NCBI GenBank assembly: GCA_026545225.1
Contig: CM048849.1
Span: 47,847,836-47,911,835 of the forward strand
DNA length: 64,000 nt
Source of the DNA: Cornus controversa
Lineage: Eukaryota > Streptophyta > Magnoliopsida > Cornales > Cornaceae
Direction of reading: 5' to 3'
The position numbers were made by a program, and so were the translations under genes. Below the pieces are notes generated by a model, which had not been told where the DNA came from, did not search any database, and saw nothing but the letters and a program-made list of their open reading frames with translations. Shown here in pieces: positions 33,801 to 44,761 of the stretch (position 1 is the stretch's first letter; every line of letters begins with the position of its first letter).

Positions 33801-34777
33801 ACTTACCAAAAACCTGCCATCATCATCATCTGTTTTTTCTTTAACCGAAGAGTTCCGAGGGTACTCAGTGAAGATTCCGGGCAAAGGACCATTGTACACA
33901 TTACGCTCATTCTCCGCCCTATCACTCATCAAAGACCTGCCATCATCTAGTATTCTGACTCTATTCTCAGGGTTCCCTGGGTACTCAGTCAAATTGGCCA
34001 GCCCAAGACCACTGTCCTCATCGGGTTCACCTTCTATCCTGTCACTCATCATAAAATTGTCACCATCAACTACTCTTCCATACTTCCTCATCGGATTCAT
34101 GTCTTGTCTTGCCAAATGTCTCGGAGGTAGCTTGTTATGTTCCTTTCTTGAACTGAACAATGATAAAAGCCTATGAACCTACACATTGAATAGATAGAGC
34201 AAAAGAAAAATGAGTGATAAGAACATTTCAGAAGCTAGTGTTCCAATCCATAGAAGACCAACTGATTAAAGAGTAGACCTGATCTTCAGATAGACCAAAG
34301 TTGAACTTCTTTGCAGAAAAGTAATTATCTTTAATAGCATTCCGAAACTCATGCTCAGATAGTGGACTACAATACCAAATTGGGGCAAAGCGAACCTGGA
34401 CAAAGGTAAATAAAAGCAGATATAAATATATCCACAAATTTGTGTTTCATCCACACATCCTTCTTTCACAAACTAAGGAATTAACGGATCCATACCTGTG
34501 CAGGGAATTGCTTCCCTGAAGAACTAAATGCTTTGGCTGCAATATTGATTCCACCATCGGAACATGCCCGGAACACACCATAGAGTTCCCTCCTCTCAAA
34601 TTCAAAAAGAAACAAAACCATCCCAGCTTTAACCTGTTTTACAAAGTTAGCATGGGAAGAAGGAAGGCCCAAAAGTTTCCGTCTAAAGCATTCTCTCTTC
34701 GTAGCAATGTTTGACATAAAAATTGCACCAAACTCAGGAAATTTCCCTGGAAGATAATTCTCCTCCTCGTACTCCAT
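30879..34777 (-). CDS. DCD-domain protein with ten 41-residue repeats and a C-terminal EAR-type motif
   Basis: Three exons: 34777-34496, 34395-34279 and 34178-30879. Both 100-bp introns are GT-AG (CACAG/GTATGG...TCCAG/GTTCGC and ATCAG/GTCTAC...TGTAG/GTTCAT) and phase 0, giving 1232 residues. Residues about 8-140 are a DCD (Development and Cell Death) domain: LPGKFPEFGAIF, CFRRKLLGLPSSH, VKAGMVLFLFEFERRELYG, FPAQVRFAPIWYCSPLSEHE, FRNAIKDNYFSAKKFNFGLS. DCD proteins respond to stress and cell death in plants; the biochemistry is not established. Residues about 160-575 are ten imperfect 41-residue repeats built on GRFLMSDRVENE, EYPGN and LGKVRR. The rest is polar and low in order, with basic clusters (RKRRKLVRP, KKRNRKSRNVR) suggesting a nuclear protein, and LDLNL at about 1206-1210. 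The ATG at 34777 precedes the domain directly. The repeat region matches no family I know. Confidence 0.88.
30948..30962 (-). promoter_or_regulatory. Codons for a C-terminal LDLNL (EAR-type) motif
   Basis: LGTLDLNLEFAPEDC lies about 25 residues before the stop of the DCD protein. LxLxL is the EAR repression motif that recruits TOPLESS-type corepressors. Function here is inferred from the motif alone. Confidence 0.5.
32840..34100 (-). repeat. Coding tandem repeat, 10 x about 123 bp, in the DCD gene
   Basis: The coding sequence repeats every 41-42 codons. Anchors are the DGRFLMSDR-type box, an acidic ENE box, a variable ten-residue part with SxEYPGN, and LGKVRR. Indels are whole codons, so the frame is kept in every unit. 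Some units have drifted (SADGQFLMSNR, GDGGFVKSDK). Confidence 0.85.
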
Positions 34778-35866
34778 CGTAAACCTTGCAGACTGCCATC
34801 AAATCCAATAATGACAATGACAATAGCAGACATGATGTATGTATGATGTACTAGATGCAATACAGAGCAGTGCATAAAAAAAAGTCCTACTTTAGAAAGA
34901 GAACATTAACATCATCAACACCAACCCAATAAATACCATGTCCCATTGTGTAGAGAAAAAGAATAATTGAGACCTTGCTCATACTAATATGAACATACGA
35001 GCAAGAAAAATATCAAATCTTTTCTACCAACTTCAATATTCTCACACCAAAATATAATTTATGAATTATAAATTTTAAAAATAGAAAGAAAATAAAAATC
35101 ACAATCCCAATCCCAATCCCAATACACCATCTACTAAAACAACTAACAGAGCATTACAATAGAGAAAATTCAGAGTATGCTACCAAAAGATAAAAGAACT
35201 GAATATACATATGATTTATGATGTGTGACAACTAAATTAGTAGTCCGACTCCATTCAACATATATCACTCAAATGCATACGTAATGCACAATATATATTG
35301 AATATTAATAAGATAAAATCAAACAAAAGAAAAAATAAATCATAAGTTTTTTTATTAAAAAAAATGAAGACCTAGAGAACAAATCGGCAACAAACAAAAT
35401 TTAGAGAGAGAATGAAATCTGAACCTGCAGGTTGTTGGTTGGGTCCAATATCACGCTTCGATGACTTTGAGATTCGAAAAAAAAAATGAACAAACAAAAA
35501 AGTATCAATGAAGATAAAGCAGATATATGAAAACCAACAACGTTTCGAAAAATCAATTCATCAAATCAATGTAGAAATAGAGAGAATGAAAACGGAACCA
35601 TCTAAATTCGTCTCTTAATCGAAAACAACAACTGTCTACCACAAAAGAAAAATTAGATCTTGAAAAAAGCAAATATAGAAATAAATTTAAGAGACAGGAC
35701 AATAAATAAATACATACATATATATAGAGATTGTTGCTGCTCTAGAGAGAGATTTACCGACTATATATGACTGAGTGATTGAGACGATTTCGAAGACGAA
35801 ACGATTGATACAAAAAAAAGTAAACTTTGTGATTTTGCTTATCGTGTTGAAAGAGAACTCTAAACA

Positions 35867-35898
<32 letters not shown>

Positions 35899-35930
35899 AA
35901 ACCGCAGTCTTAAAGAGCCCAACAAATATC
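34778..35930 (-). other. Probable 5' untranslated exons, intron and promoter of the DCD gene
   Basis: No coding frame. On the minus strand a (GA)n tract (35867-35898), typical of plant leaders, is followed by a possible donor (GTCG/GTAAATC near 35757). A possible acceptor lies just before the ATG (GATGGCAG near 34792). An intron in the leader is therefore likely, but the exact exons cannot be fixed without transcripts. Confidence 0.4.
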
Positions 35931-37110
35931 GCGGTTTTGAGGCAGTTTTGAAGGTGGTGGAGAGAGATGGTGGGATGAGTTAAACAAACCGCGTGAACAC
36001 CACTTTCCACCAACTATTTCTACTTTTGTCTATTATTTTTTATTTTTCGGTGTGAGAATATTTTCCTTTAAACAATTGTGTGGTGTGAAATTTTTATAGT
36101 AATTATATTTGTTCCATAATGGACCTCTTCAATCCTTTTAGGTTTATGCTATGCGCTGAGTTGGTCACGAATTAAAGAAAGGTAAGATACACTAACCTTA
36201 TATAAGATTTTACCTAATTATAATTAGATATCAAATTAATGAATTTTGTTATAATAATCTCTTTTGAGATTTATTTTTGTTAGACAAAGTCCGTCCAAAA
36301 TTCTATTAATTTTGTTAAAAATTTTAGAGTAAATTACACTAATCTCTTCAGAGGTTTGGGGTAAGTTAAATTGACATGTTCTGATATTTGGCCTAATTAC
36401 ACTCGACATCAAATTAATTGATTTTGTTACAATAACTTCCCATGTAACATAAATGAACTAATCGACGTTAACTTTTGGGTGAAATGTCTATTCTACCCTT
36501 AATATTATATTAATATAAAAATTAAAATATCTATATATATATAATGACACTTTTATCCATCTAATATAATAATATTTATTATAATTAAATACATATTTAT
36601 ATTTATATGATAATCTCCTCTCATAATTAAATACTATCACTTTTGATTGTTCGGTTCCAACAATTTAAAAATATTTAAGTTTTCATCCTACACATGATTT
36701 ATTTATTGACGAAAAAGGAAAAGATAAAATTTCAGAGGATGAAGTGTTTGAAACCAAATTCTCTATTCCAATGTTCGATTTTGATGAAGCAAAACTCTGC
36801 ACAATCCTATTTGGCGTGAACCACTTGCAAAATAGAGAAGTTAGGACCAGATTGACGGGGTGCCGATGGGGTGCACTCCTACAACCAAGTCAGTGCTTGA
36901 TGCATAAATCAAAGACAAAAAATAGTCTGGTCCTAACTCTTTTGTTTTACAGGTGGCTCGCGGCAAACCGAATCGTGCAAATTTTTGTTTTATCAAATTT
37001 AAATGAAGGATGCGACACACTAGACAGGCATGTGTGTTTCAAATGAGTTAGACCCAATTAGGTTCACATTGTCTGTATAATTTATTTGTAAAACTAAATG
37101 TTTACATTGT

Positions 37111-37148
<38 letters not shown>

Positions 37149-38670
37149 ACAAGGATTCTTTAAACTTGTAGTGTGAGGCAAACTTATTTTCAATTATAGT
37201 AGTCATGTTCAAACATTTTATTTTGGATTCAATTTCTCATTGGTCCAAAATAAATTTGAACTAGTAAATATATTATGTTCATCTACTTTTAAAGAGGAAC
37301 ACATTTTAATATGGATCCACCTCAAAAGCAATAAGATATTCAATGAGTCCAATCAATAAAAATACATTTTTTTAATTTGTTGAGAATAATTTTTATATGT
37401 AAGTGAAACTAATTTTACAAAATAATGCATTTTCATTGATCAATTGAATATGTGCTCTTTAAAAGTTGAGTAGTTTTCACTTTAATTTTAAGCCAAAGAT
37501 TACTTTATTAAAACCTAATTTTCAACGATAGATACTCATGTAACTTTATGTATGTAGAGAAGACAATATTCACGCAACATAACTTTCATAATATTACAAC
37601 TAAATGAAACACGTAATACCATTAAACATTGGGAAAAAAAAATACCATTAAATACAATTAGCCATTGCTATGGTTGTTACAAATTCCATTTAAAGGTGGT
37701 GTATTTTCGGTTTAATTGCATTGTATGGTAATGATTCAAATGTGTACACAGAAGTCCTGGTTTCCTATGTCTCCCTCTAGTTTACGCAAAGCAGCGAGAA
37801 GAGACACGTGACGCCCACGTCCCTTGAAAAAAAAAAAAGCTGAATCGTTGATCCCAAAAGCAGAAAAAAATAAATAAATAAATAAAATATAAAAAACAGT
37901 TCCAAGTGTACGGTGTTTAGTTGAGGAAGACACCAGATTGCATGATGTGTATATCGCCTGTACCTGTCTTGGGTTTCGAACTTTTATGGCTCAAAAGTTG
38001 GGATTCGGTTTCGGTCCCTTCTATTTGAAAATGCTTTTGATCTTTATGTGGGGTAGGTTAAAGCATGCATGTCAAATCAAGACCCAGTTCAAAATTTTCG
38101 GTTTGAATTAAAATATTTTAAGGCAAAAGTGTAGTGACACTCCCATGGACTTGTTGCAAAATATATATCCTTCACGGTCAATTGTTACAATCAGGTAATC
38201 TAATTTTAAAAAGTGATCATACAAAGATTGAAAGTCTTATATTTAACCGTTAAGTAAAACGCGTGCATTGTAATTTAAAATATTTATAAAAATTTTATAT
38301 TTTTTTCTTTTGGTCTTTCGTTCAAATTTGGAGAGATAAAAATTGTGAAAGAAGAAGGATGACTCATCCATCATATTTTCTCTTTTCTCCTTTCATCATC
38401 TATATCAAACAAAAAAAATTTACACTATCTTTCCAATATTTCATCCACCTCTCTTTTTTCTTTCCTATCAAACGATGCATTAAAGAAGAAAGTGACTCAC
38501 AATATCCTCTATTAGGCATCTTACACATGAGATAGCAATATAGGCATCCCAGCGTTAATGGGCTTTGAATTCTACCTACGGCCGAAAGGTTCTTCTATGC
38601 CAACTCTACTCTTCTTCATGTACTAGATAAAAAGTTATGAATGATTTTTGAGTTGTGGCTTGTTAAGGGC
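35931..38670. other. Intergenic AT-rich region
   Basis: No supported gene. 36183-36300 and 36335-36470 are two degenerate direct copies around AAATTACACTAATCTCTTC and TAATTAGATATCAAATTAAT. A (TA)n(CA)n run lies at 37110-37148. The plus frame at 36744-37046 and the minus frame at 37736-37933 show no recognisable domain. Confidence 0.5.
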
Positions 38671-38671
38671 A

Positions 38672-39540
38672 TCCACGGGTTCTTCAATTTTGGTTCTCCA
38701 AATTTAAATTTTAGCTAGCCACCTCAGCATTTTAGTTAGCCACATCATTATGTTAGGATCTCTAAATTTTGACTCCACAATAGGTTCTCCAGATTTGAAT
38801 TTTAGCCAGCCACATCATAATCTCTAAATTTTGACTCCACAATAAGTTCTCCAAATTTTCATTACTCACACAATTAAATAATCTTATATAATTAAATTAA
38901 TCTTAAAATTTTATGTATATACATATTTATATTAAATTTTTTTATACTTTTTTAACTTGAAAAATTCATAATTTTTTCGTTTTAAGTCAAAAAACAGTCT
39001 AAGTGGTACTCAAATTAAAGCTCTCGAAATTATCTTTATAACAGAATTAGTTTCATCAAAAAATTTAATTTGTAGTGAAAGTTATTGACATTTAAGTAAA
39101 TGATACACACACACACACATATATATATATACATGGCACGAATTTCGAGAAAAATAGAAAAAAAAAATATATATATATATATACATTTGGTTAGCTATGT
39201 GGTTCGCCGAATTCGGCGAACCACTTAGCTATCCTTTGAGTGGGCCCTGCTATTTTGACTATTCCATTATTTTGTTACAGGATGGTTTGGTTGGCCAGAC
39301 ACAAGTCTGGCCCTCCGGCGAACCACTTAGCTATTCTTTGAGTGGGCCCTGCTATTTTGACTATTCCATTATTTTGTTACAGGATGGTTTGGTTGGCCAG
39401 ACACAAGTCTGGCCATCCCATTGCTGCTGGCCTAAGGAGTTATTGTTGTCCTTGGAGCATTCAGAGCAGCTTCTCCAAAATTAGTTTTGAAGAGTCAAAT
39501 CAGCATTTTGAAAAGTTACGTTAGCATTTTGGAAACTCCA
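38672..39540. mobile_element. Degenerate non-autonomous element with internal tandem duplication
   Basis: Begins GGGCATCCACGGGTTCTTC, a wording common at the ends of non-autonomous DNA elements of plants, with repeated TAGCCACATCA and TCTCCAAATTT words. A 96-bp tandem duplication at about 39221-39412 (GCGAACCACTTAGCTAT...CAAGTCTGGCC) is nearly perfect. Borders and family are uncertain. Confidence 0.4.
39221..39412. repeat. 96-bp tandem duplication
   Basis: GAACCACTTAGCTAT...TTTGAGTGGGCCCTGC...GGTTTGGTTGGCCAGACAC occurs twice in a row with one or two differences. The open frame across it is a by-product. Confidence 0.9.
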
Positions 39541-40149
39541 CCATGGATCTCGAGATTTTCTAGTTTAATAATATTTTTTTTAAATTTATTTTTTTATTAA
39601 TATTATAGTAAATCACACTTCTATTTTAGGATTAATATATATTATATAATATATATTTGTATATAGTTGCGGTCTGCCACGGTTCATTTTGATTATTTTA
39701 GGACTAAATCAACAAATCGAATCATGAACTACGAATTTTTAACATTGATATCCATAACTAAACCGTGTAAATAAAAAAACTTTATCAACCATATGAATTG
39801 AATTGAATCAGTTCAAAGTGACGGTTTGGCAGTTGAAATGTGCACTCCTAATACATATATATATTTAAAGTTAACAAGATTGTATAAATCTTTTTTTGAA
39901 TAAAAATGTCATTAATGATATTTTTATTAAAAAAAAATATCATTGGAAGAAAACTAATGTGAGTGAAATTATGAACTTAATTAAAAATAGAACTTGTCCG
40001 AACAAAATTTTTTTTAGAACTTATTAATCTTTACCATTGAAAAATAGGACTTATAAATAATTTTATCAAATAAAAATAAAACATTAAACATACAGTAAAA
40101 AGAACAGGTCAAACACAAACACACTCAGTAGGAGAGGGGAAAGAGAAAG

Positions 40150-40345
40150 CTCTTGATTAGGGTTGCAAACGAGCTGAACATTTGACAAGTAGCTCGAGTT
40201 GAGCTCGGTTCGCGTTCGTTTATTTTTTAAATTAACCAAACTCAAACAAAATATATGTGTTTGATTAATAAACGAACCAATCTCAAACACCTCCCTACTC
40301 GGCTCGTTAATTCGTAAGCAAGCTCGTTAAATAGGCTCGATTATA
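40150..40345. mobile_element. Fragment of a GAGCTCG-rich hAT-like element
   Basis: TTAGGGTTGCAAACGAGCTGAAC, then many GCTCG/CGAGC words (AGCTCGAGTTGAGCTCGG, GCTCGTTAAATAGGCTCG). This is the typical edge of abundant non-autonomous hAT-like repeats. A second GAGCCGAGCTC-rich piece lies at 41905-42040. They may be remains of one element or two, and no clean duplication was found. Confidence 0.4.
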
Positions 40346-40395
40346 ACTCAGGAATATGTGTGTGTATATATGTATATATTTACTTATATATATAT

Positions 40396-41423
40396 GGGAG
40401 GGATATGCAGAGTCCTCTTTTTTACATTTTCACTCCTATCTTAAAAGAAATGACACTTATAATCTTAACTTTACAACTGAATGATTATATTTTTTTCAAA
40501 TGACTTCATTACCCTTTGAGATATCCTCCAATTTGTCTCTGATCTCTAATGTTTTCATTCTCTTTTCACATTATTTAAAAAAATACCCAAAAAAATGTTC
40601 TCTTTTGACCGGACAAAAAAAAAGTTATCTTTGGTAAACAAGAATCAAAAAGAAAATGACCCCAAAAAAGTCATCTTTATTTGAAAAAAATTTCTCGTTT
40701 AATAGGACCAAAAAAAAAAAAAGTATATTATGCAAAAAAAATTTATATCTATTGAATTAATTATCTCTTCTGAAAGGAACCTTCACCCCCCCCCCCCTCC
40801 CCCAAATCTCCAACCTGTCTCCGATCTCTAATGTTTTCATTCTCTTTTCACATGATTCAAAAAAAAAAAAAAATCCAAAAAGATGTTCTCTATTGACCAG
40901 ACCCAAAAAAAAAAGAAGTTATCTCCGTTTAAACAAGAACCGAAAAGAAAATGACTCAAAAAAAGTCATCTTTATTGAATAAATTTTCTCGTTTAATAGA
41001 ACGGAAAAAAAAAATTATATTACGCAAAAAAATGTTATATCTATTGAATTAATTATCTTATTTTTACAAGAACACACTACCTCACCCCCCCCCCCCCCCC
41101 CCCCCCAAATGTTTTCATCTTATTCAAAAAATGTTCTATTTTGAGCAACCCAAAAAAAAAGTTATTTCTGTTAAACAAGAACCAAAAAGAAAATGACCAA
41201 AAAAAAGTCATCTTTATTGAATAAATTTTCTTGTTTAACAGGACAAAAAAAAAAGTATATTAAGCAAAAAAAAATGTTATATCTATTGAATTAATTATCT
41301 CTTTTGACGGAAAAAAGATAATGTATTAATTAATTAGGCACCTTCTTGTCATTTCCTTTTTCTTTTAAAAAAAGGACAAGTGAAGTATAATTGTAAAAAA
41401 ATGGAGTGCAAATATAACCTCCC
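40396..41423. mobile_element. Candidate MULE/fold-back element containing three tandem units
   Basis: Left GGGAGGGATATGCAGAGTCC and right (minus strand) GGGAGGTTATATTTGCACTCC form an imperfect inverted repeat. It is flanked by TATATATAT and TATGTATAT, 8 of 9 identical. The interior holds three tandem copies of about 250-300 bp, each with TCTCTAATGTTTTCATTC, AACAAGAACC and AAAGTCATCTTTATT. Runs of C (40786-40797, 41085-41106) punctuate the copies. The AT-rich flanks make the duplication weak evidence. Confidence 0.5.
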
Positions 41424-41469
41424 TATGTATATACATAGATAATAGATATATATCAAACCAACTTCATGA

Positions 41470-41640
41470 GATTAGGCCCATGCATTTTCTTTTAAATTTA
41501 TAAGTTTGGCCCAACCCAACCCAATCATAAAACTAAAATAGACCAAGTCCAAGGGAATTAAAACAGCCCAACCAAAGTCCATGATCTGAAAGCCCATCCC
41601 CTCAGAACCCTAGCCGCAATCCTCTCTCTGCATTTCAACT
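41470..41640 (+). promoter_or_regulatory. Promoter-like block with site II elements and a telo-box
   Basis: Within 150 bases there are four GGCCCA or AGCCCA words (site II, TGGGCC/T on the other strand: AGGCCCATG, TGGCCCAACC, CAGCCCAACC, AAGCCCATCC), then the telo-box AACCCTAG (41606-41613) and a CT-rich leader before ATG 41644. This arrangement is known from plant ribosomal-protein and other growth genes. The frame after the ATG (96 residues) is not recognisable, so the gene body may be gone, spliced or displaced by repeats. Confidence 0.45.
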
Positions 41641-41904
41641 AAGATGCTTCAGTGCTTCACCATCGCTGCTGATCTCTCTCTCGGCATGGGAGTATGTGAC
41701 AGTGGATTTGGCGAGATCAGAACGGTGGCTACGACTTACGAGATCCATTTACAGTGGCATGGCGTTTTACCGGTGTTTTGTTATCGATTGATCTGTGCAT
41801 GTGCGTGTCTTTTTCTGTGTAATACATGTATAATAGATCTGTCCATATGTGTGTGTGTTTTCTGTGTAATACGTATAGCGTGTGTAATATGTGTATCTAT
41901 ATAC

Positions 41905-42040
41905 GAGTTTCGAGCCGAGCTCAAAAGCTCGTGAACGTGACTAAGCCGAGTTCGAACACTTGGGATGGAAGCTCGATCACTCTGCTACCGTGCTACACTG
42001 CCGAGCCGAGCTCAAATATGCCAGTACTCGACTCAAATAT
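41905..42040. mobile_element. GAGCCGAGCTC-rich element fragment
   Basis: TTTCGAGCCGAGCTCAAAAG, AAGCCGAGTTCGAACAC and GCCGAGCCGAGCTCAAAT are typical subterminal words of non-autonomous hAT-like repeats. No second end was identified. Confidence 0.35.
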
Positions 42041-42367
42041 ATACTATATATATATATATATATAGATATATAAATAGATGTTACTCTGGTCAAACACTAG
42101 AAAGAGGAGAGTGAATAAATAGTTATTGTAGAAAGAAACGTACTCGCAGGAAAGTAATAATAGCCTGGATTTGGACCAGCAGGCCGCTGGTCTTTTGCTA
42201 TAATATGATGGTGATTGACCGGAGACTGTGTGTAAGTTCTGTACCTGAGTCTGCTCGTCCGGTGTCAGATTGCAGCAGGTAGTTGACGGCGTGTCAGCTT
42301 TTTTTAATTACAGTACATGATATGACATACTTGTGCCATATCAATTATAAATAAATAATATTTTGTT

Positions 42368-43500
42368 GAGCCACATCCTCTCACCTGTCGGGTCAATGGT
42401 GTGTCCTATTTTTTTTCTTAATTTTAATTTCTATTTTATCATCCATAAAACATATATTTATCATCTTTAAATTTATATTTTAATATCCTTAAATTTTGAA
42501 ATATTTTTTTGCTAGTTTTTGTTAACATTCTTAATTCATGTTTCACCACCCTTAAAATATACATTCACCACCCTTAAATCTTGAAAAACTTGAAATATTT
42601 TTTTCTTAATTTTTTTTATCAACACTGTTAATTCATGTTTTATCACCCTTAAAATATATATTCACCACTCTTAAATCACATTTCACCACTTTAAATCTTT
42701 AAAAACTTAAAATATTTTTTGTTAGTTTTTTTGTTACCACTCGTAAAATATACATTCATCACCCTTAAATTCAAATTTCATCACCTTTTATTCATAAAAA
42801 ATAATATTAAGTTAAGATTAAATTATTCAACAAATTTAATAATTTTACTAAAAAATTTGAAGTTAATTTTTTTTTTCAACAAACTTAACATTGAATTCAA
42901 CATCCTTAGATATTGAAACATTTAAAAATTTTCAAGTTAATATTTTTGTCAACACTTTTAATTTATGTTTCACCACAATATGAGTAAAAAAATATTATTA
43001 AAAAAAAATCATAAGAATTTTGGATCAAAATTTAAAGGTGTTGAAATGTGAATTTAAGGATGGTGATTGTAGGTTTAAGAGTGGTGAAACATGGATTAAC
43101 AGTGTTGACAAAAAAATTAAGTTAAATATTTTATGTTTTCAAGATTTAATGCTTGGTGAAATGTGGATTAAATGTGGTGATGGTAGGTTTAAGGGTGGTG
43201 AAACATGGATTAATAATGTTGACAAAAAAATTAATAAAAAAATATTTCAAAATTTTTAAGATTTAAGGGTGATGAAATGTGAATTTAAGGGTGGTGAATG
43301 TATGTTTTAAGGGTGATGAAATATGGATTAAGAATGTTGACAAAAAACTAACAAAAAATATTTCAAAATTTAAGGGTAGTAAAATGTGGATTTAAGCATG
43401 GTGAATTTATATTTTATGAGTAGTGATATACATATTAAATTTGATAAAAAAGTAGAACACGGATATGACATTGACCGGATAGGGGAGATGATCTGGCTTC
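42368..43500. mobile_element. Fold-back (long terminal inverted repeat) element, 1.13 kb
   Basis: The left end GAGCCACATCCTCTCACCTG pairs with the right end read backwards, GAAGCCAGATCATCTCCCCT. Pairing then continues over most of each half (GGTCAATG, then repeated CACCCTTAAA words against TTTAAGGGTG words). The same 8 bases, ATTTTGTT, flank it (42360-42367 and 43501-43508). Each arm contains about three or four units of roughly 130 bp built on TTCACCACCCTTAAAT and TTTTTGTCAACA. There is no transposase. The long inverted repeats and an 8-9-bp duplication fit a Mutator-like or hAT-type fold-back element. Confidence 0.78.
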
Positions 43501-44537
43501 ATTTTGTTTGTTTGTGAGGGGTATTTTTGAGAAAGAAAAACTCTCTTCTCTTAGAATCCCAATTCTCTCACAAATATCACTCACGCATCTCTCTCTTTCT
43601 AGGGCCCTATCCTCCATAGTCTCTCTCTGTATACGCACACCTTTCAGACTTCATTTTCTCTCTACACAAGCGCAGAGAAATCATTTTCTCTTTGTTTTAC
43701 GCTACCAGAATTTACGACAGTGACTCTGCTAAAGATGGTAGCATAAAGCTCATTTTGATCGAAAGTAACATTGGTAAAATCAGTAATCTCTCTAGATCTA
43801 CATATTCTACGTTATTAAGGATCATTTTTTTATTTTTTGGCTATCTTGCTCTGTATGATCCTAGTTTAGCTGATACATTTTACTGAGGATCATACTCTCT
43901 CAAATCAATGTGCGTATATGTATATATACACATAAGCATGTATGCATACACACATTTGTGTTTATTTTGAGTTTAAGTTGATTTAATTTGTTAATTAATT
44001 CACTAATTTTTTCCCGGTTAATATTAATAGGTTCAAGATGCCAAGAAGATGTTTAGAAAATGATTTTTTTGTGTATCATTCTTCTTATTTTTATTATGTT
44101 TTAGTGAGGAAAAAGTAGAGGTAAAACTATTTTTTTGCATGTGTTCTATTTACTGAATAATATTTTCTCAAAAAAAGAAAAAGAAAATTAGGAATCAGGT
44201 AAAAAAAAATTGACATAAAAACAGAAACATGTTACTTTATTTTCTCACATTTTAGTGATAAAAAAATAAAAAAATAAAAATAATCACTTCTTATTTTTTT
44301 TTATCTTCCTAAGTACTCCGTATGTGAATGTATTTCCAGCTTTTATGGACAAAGGACACGCCATATTTTCAAGATTTACATATAAAACAGCATTTGCTGT
44401 CTGTGAAAGAAAAAACTAAACTATAGTGACTAGTGAGAGAGATTTGAAAACCAGATCGGTTAGGTTTTTCACGATTTCATTTCACGCATGCTTTACTTTT
44501 TTTCACTCAACAGATATATAATAAGTATTATATTGCA

Positions 44538-44582
<45 letters not shown>

Positions 44583-44761
44583 GCTGAAAATTTGATTCTT
44601 GTTCATTCTCCACGTTCAGGGTGAAACCAGTGAGTTCTGGGAGGTTTTTTTGTGAGGAAAACGGTCTTCAAGGTATCTCTCTATGTTGGGTATCTTATGG
44701 CTCTCAAATTGCTATGTAGTTACTTCATGGAAAGTAGCTTGTCACTTCTTTCAAATTCTTT
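43501..44761. other. Non-coding region with a CT-rich leader-like stretch and a long (TA)n
   Basis: 43540-43690 is rich in CTCTCT and reads like a plant 5' leader, but no supported coding exon follows. The frames at 43508-43723 and 43692-43886 are unrecognised. (TA)n occupies 44539-44577. Confidence 0.4.

Noticed and set aside
36744-37046. 100-codon plus-strand frame
   Set aside because: No recognisable domain, low G+C flanks and no splice or promoter support.
41644-42065. 96- and 79-codon frames after the promoter-like block
   Set aside because: Cysteine/isoleucine-rich translation running into GAGCTC repeats and (TA)n; no domain. The promoter signal is kept as a finding, not the proteins.
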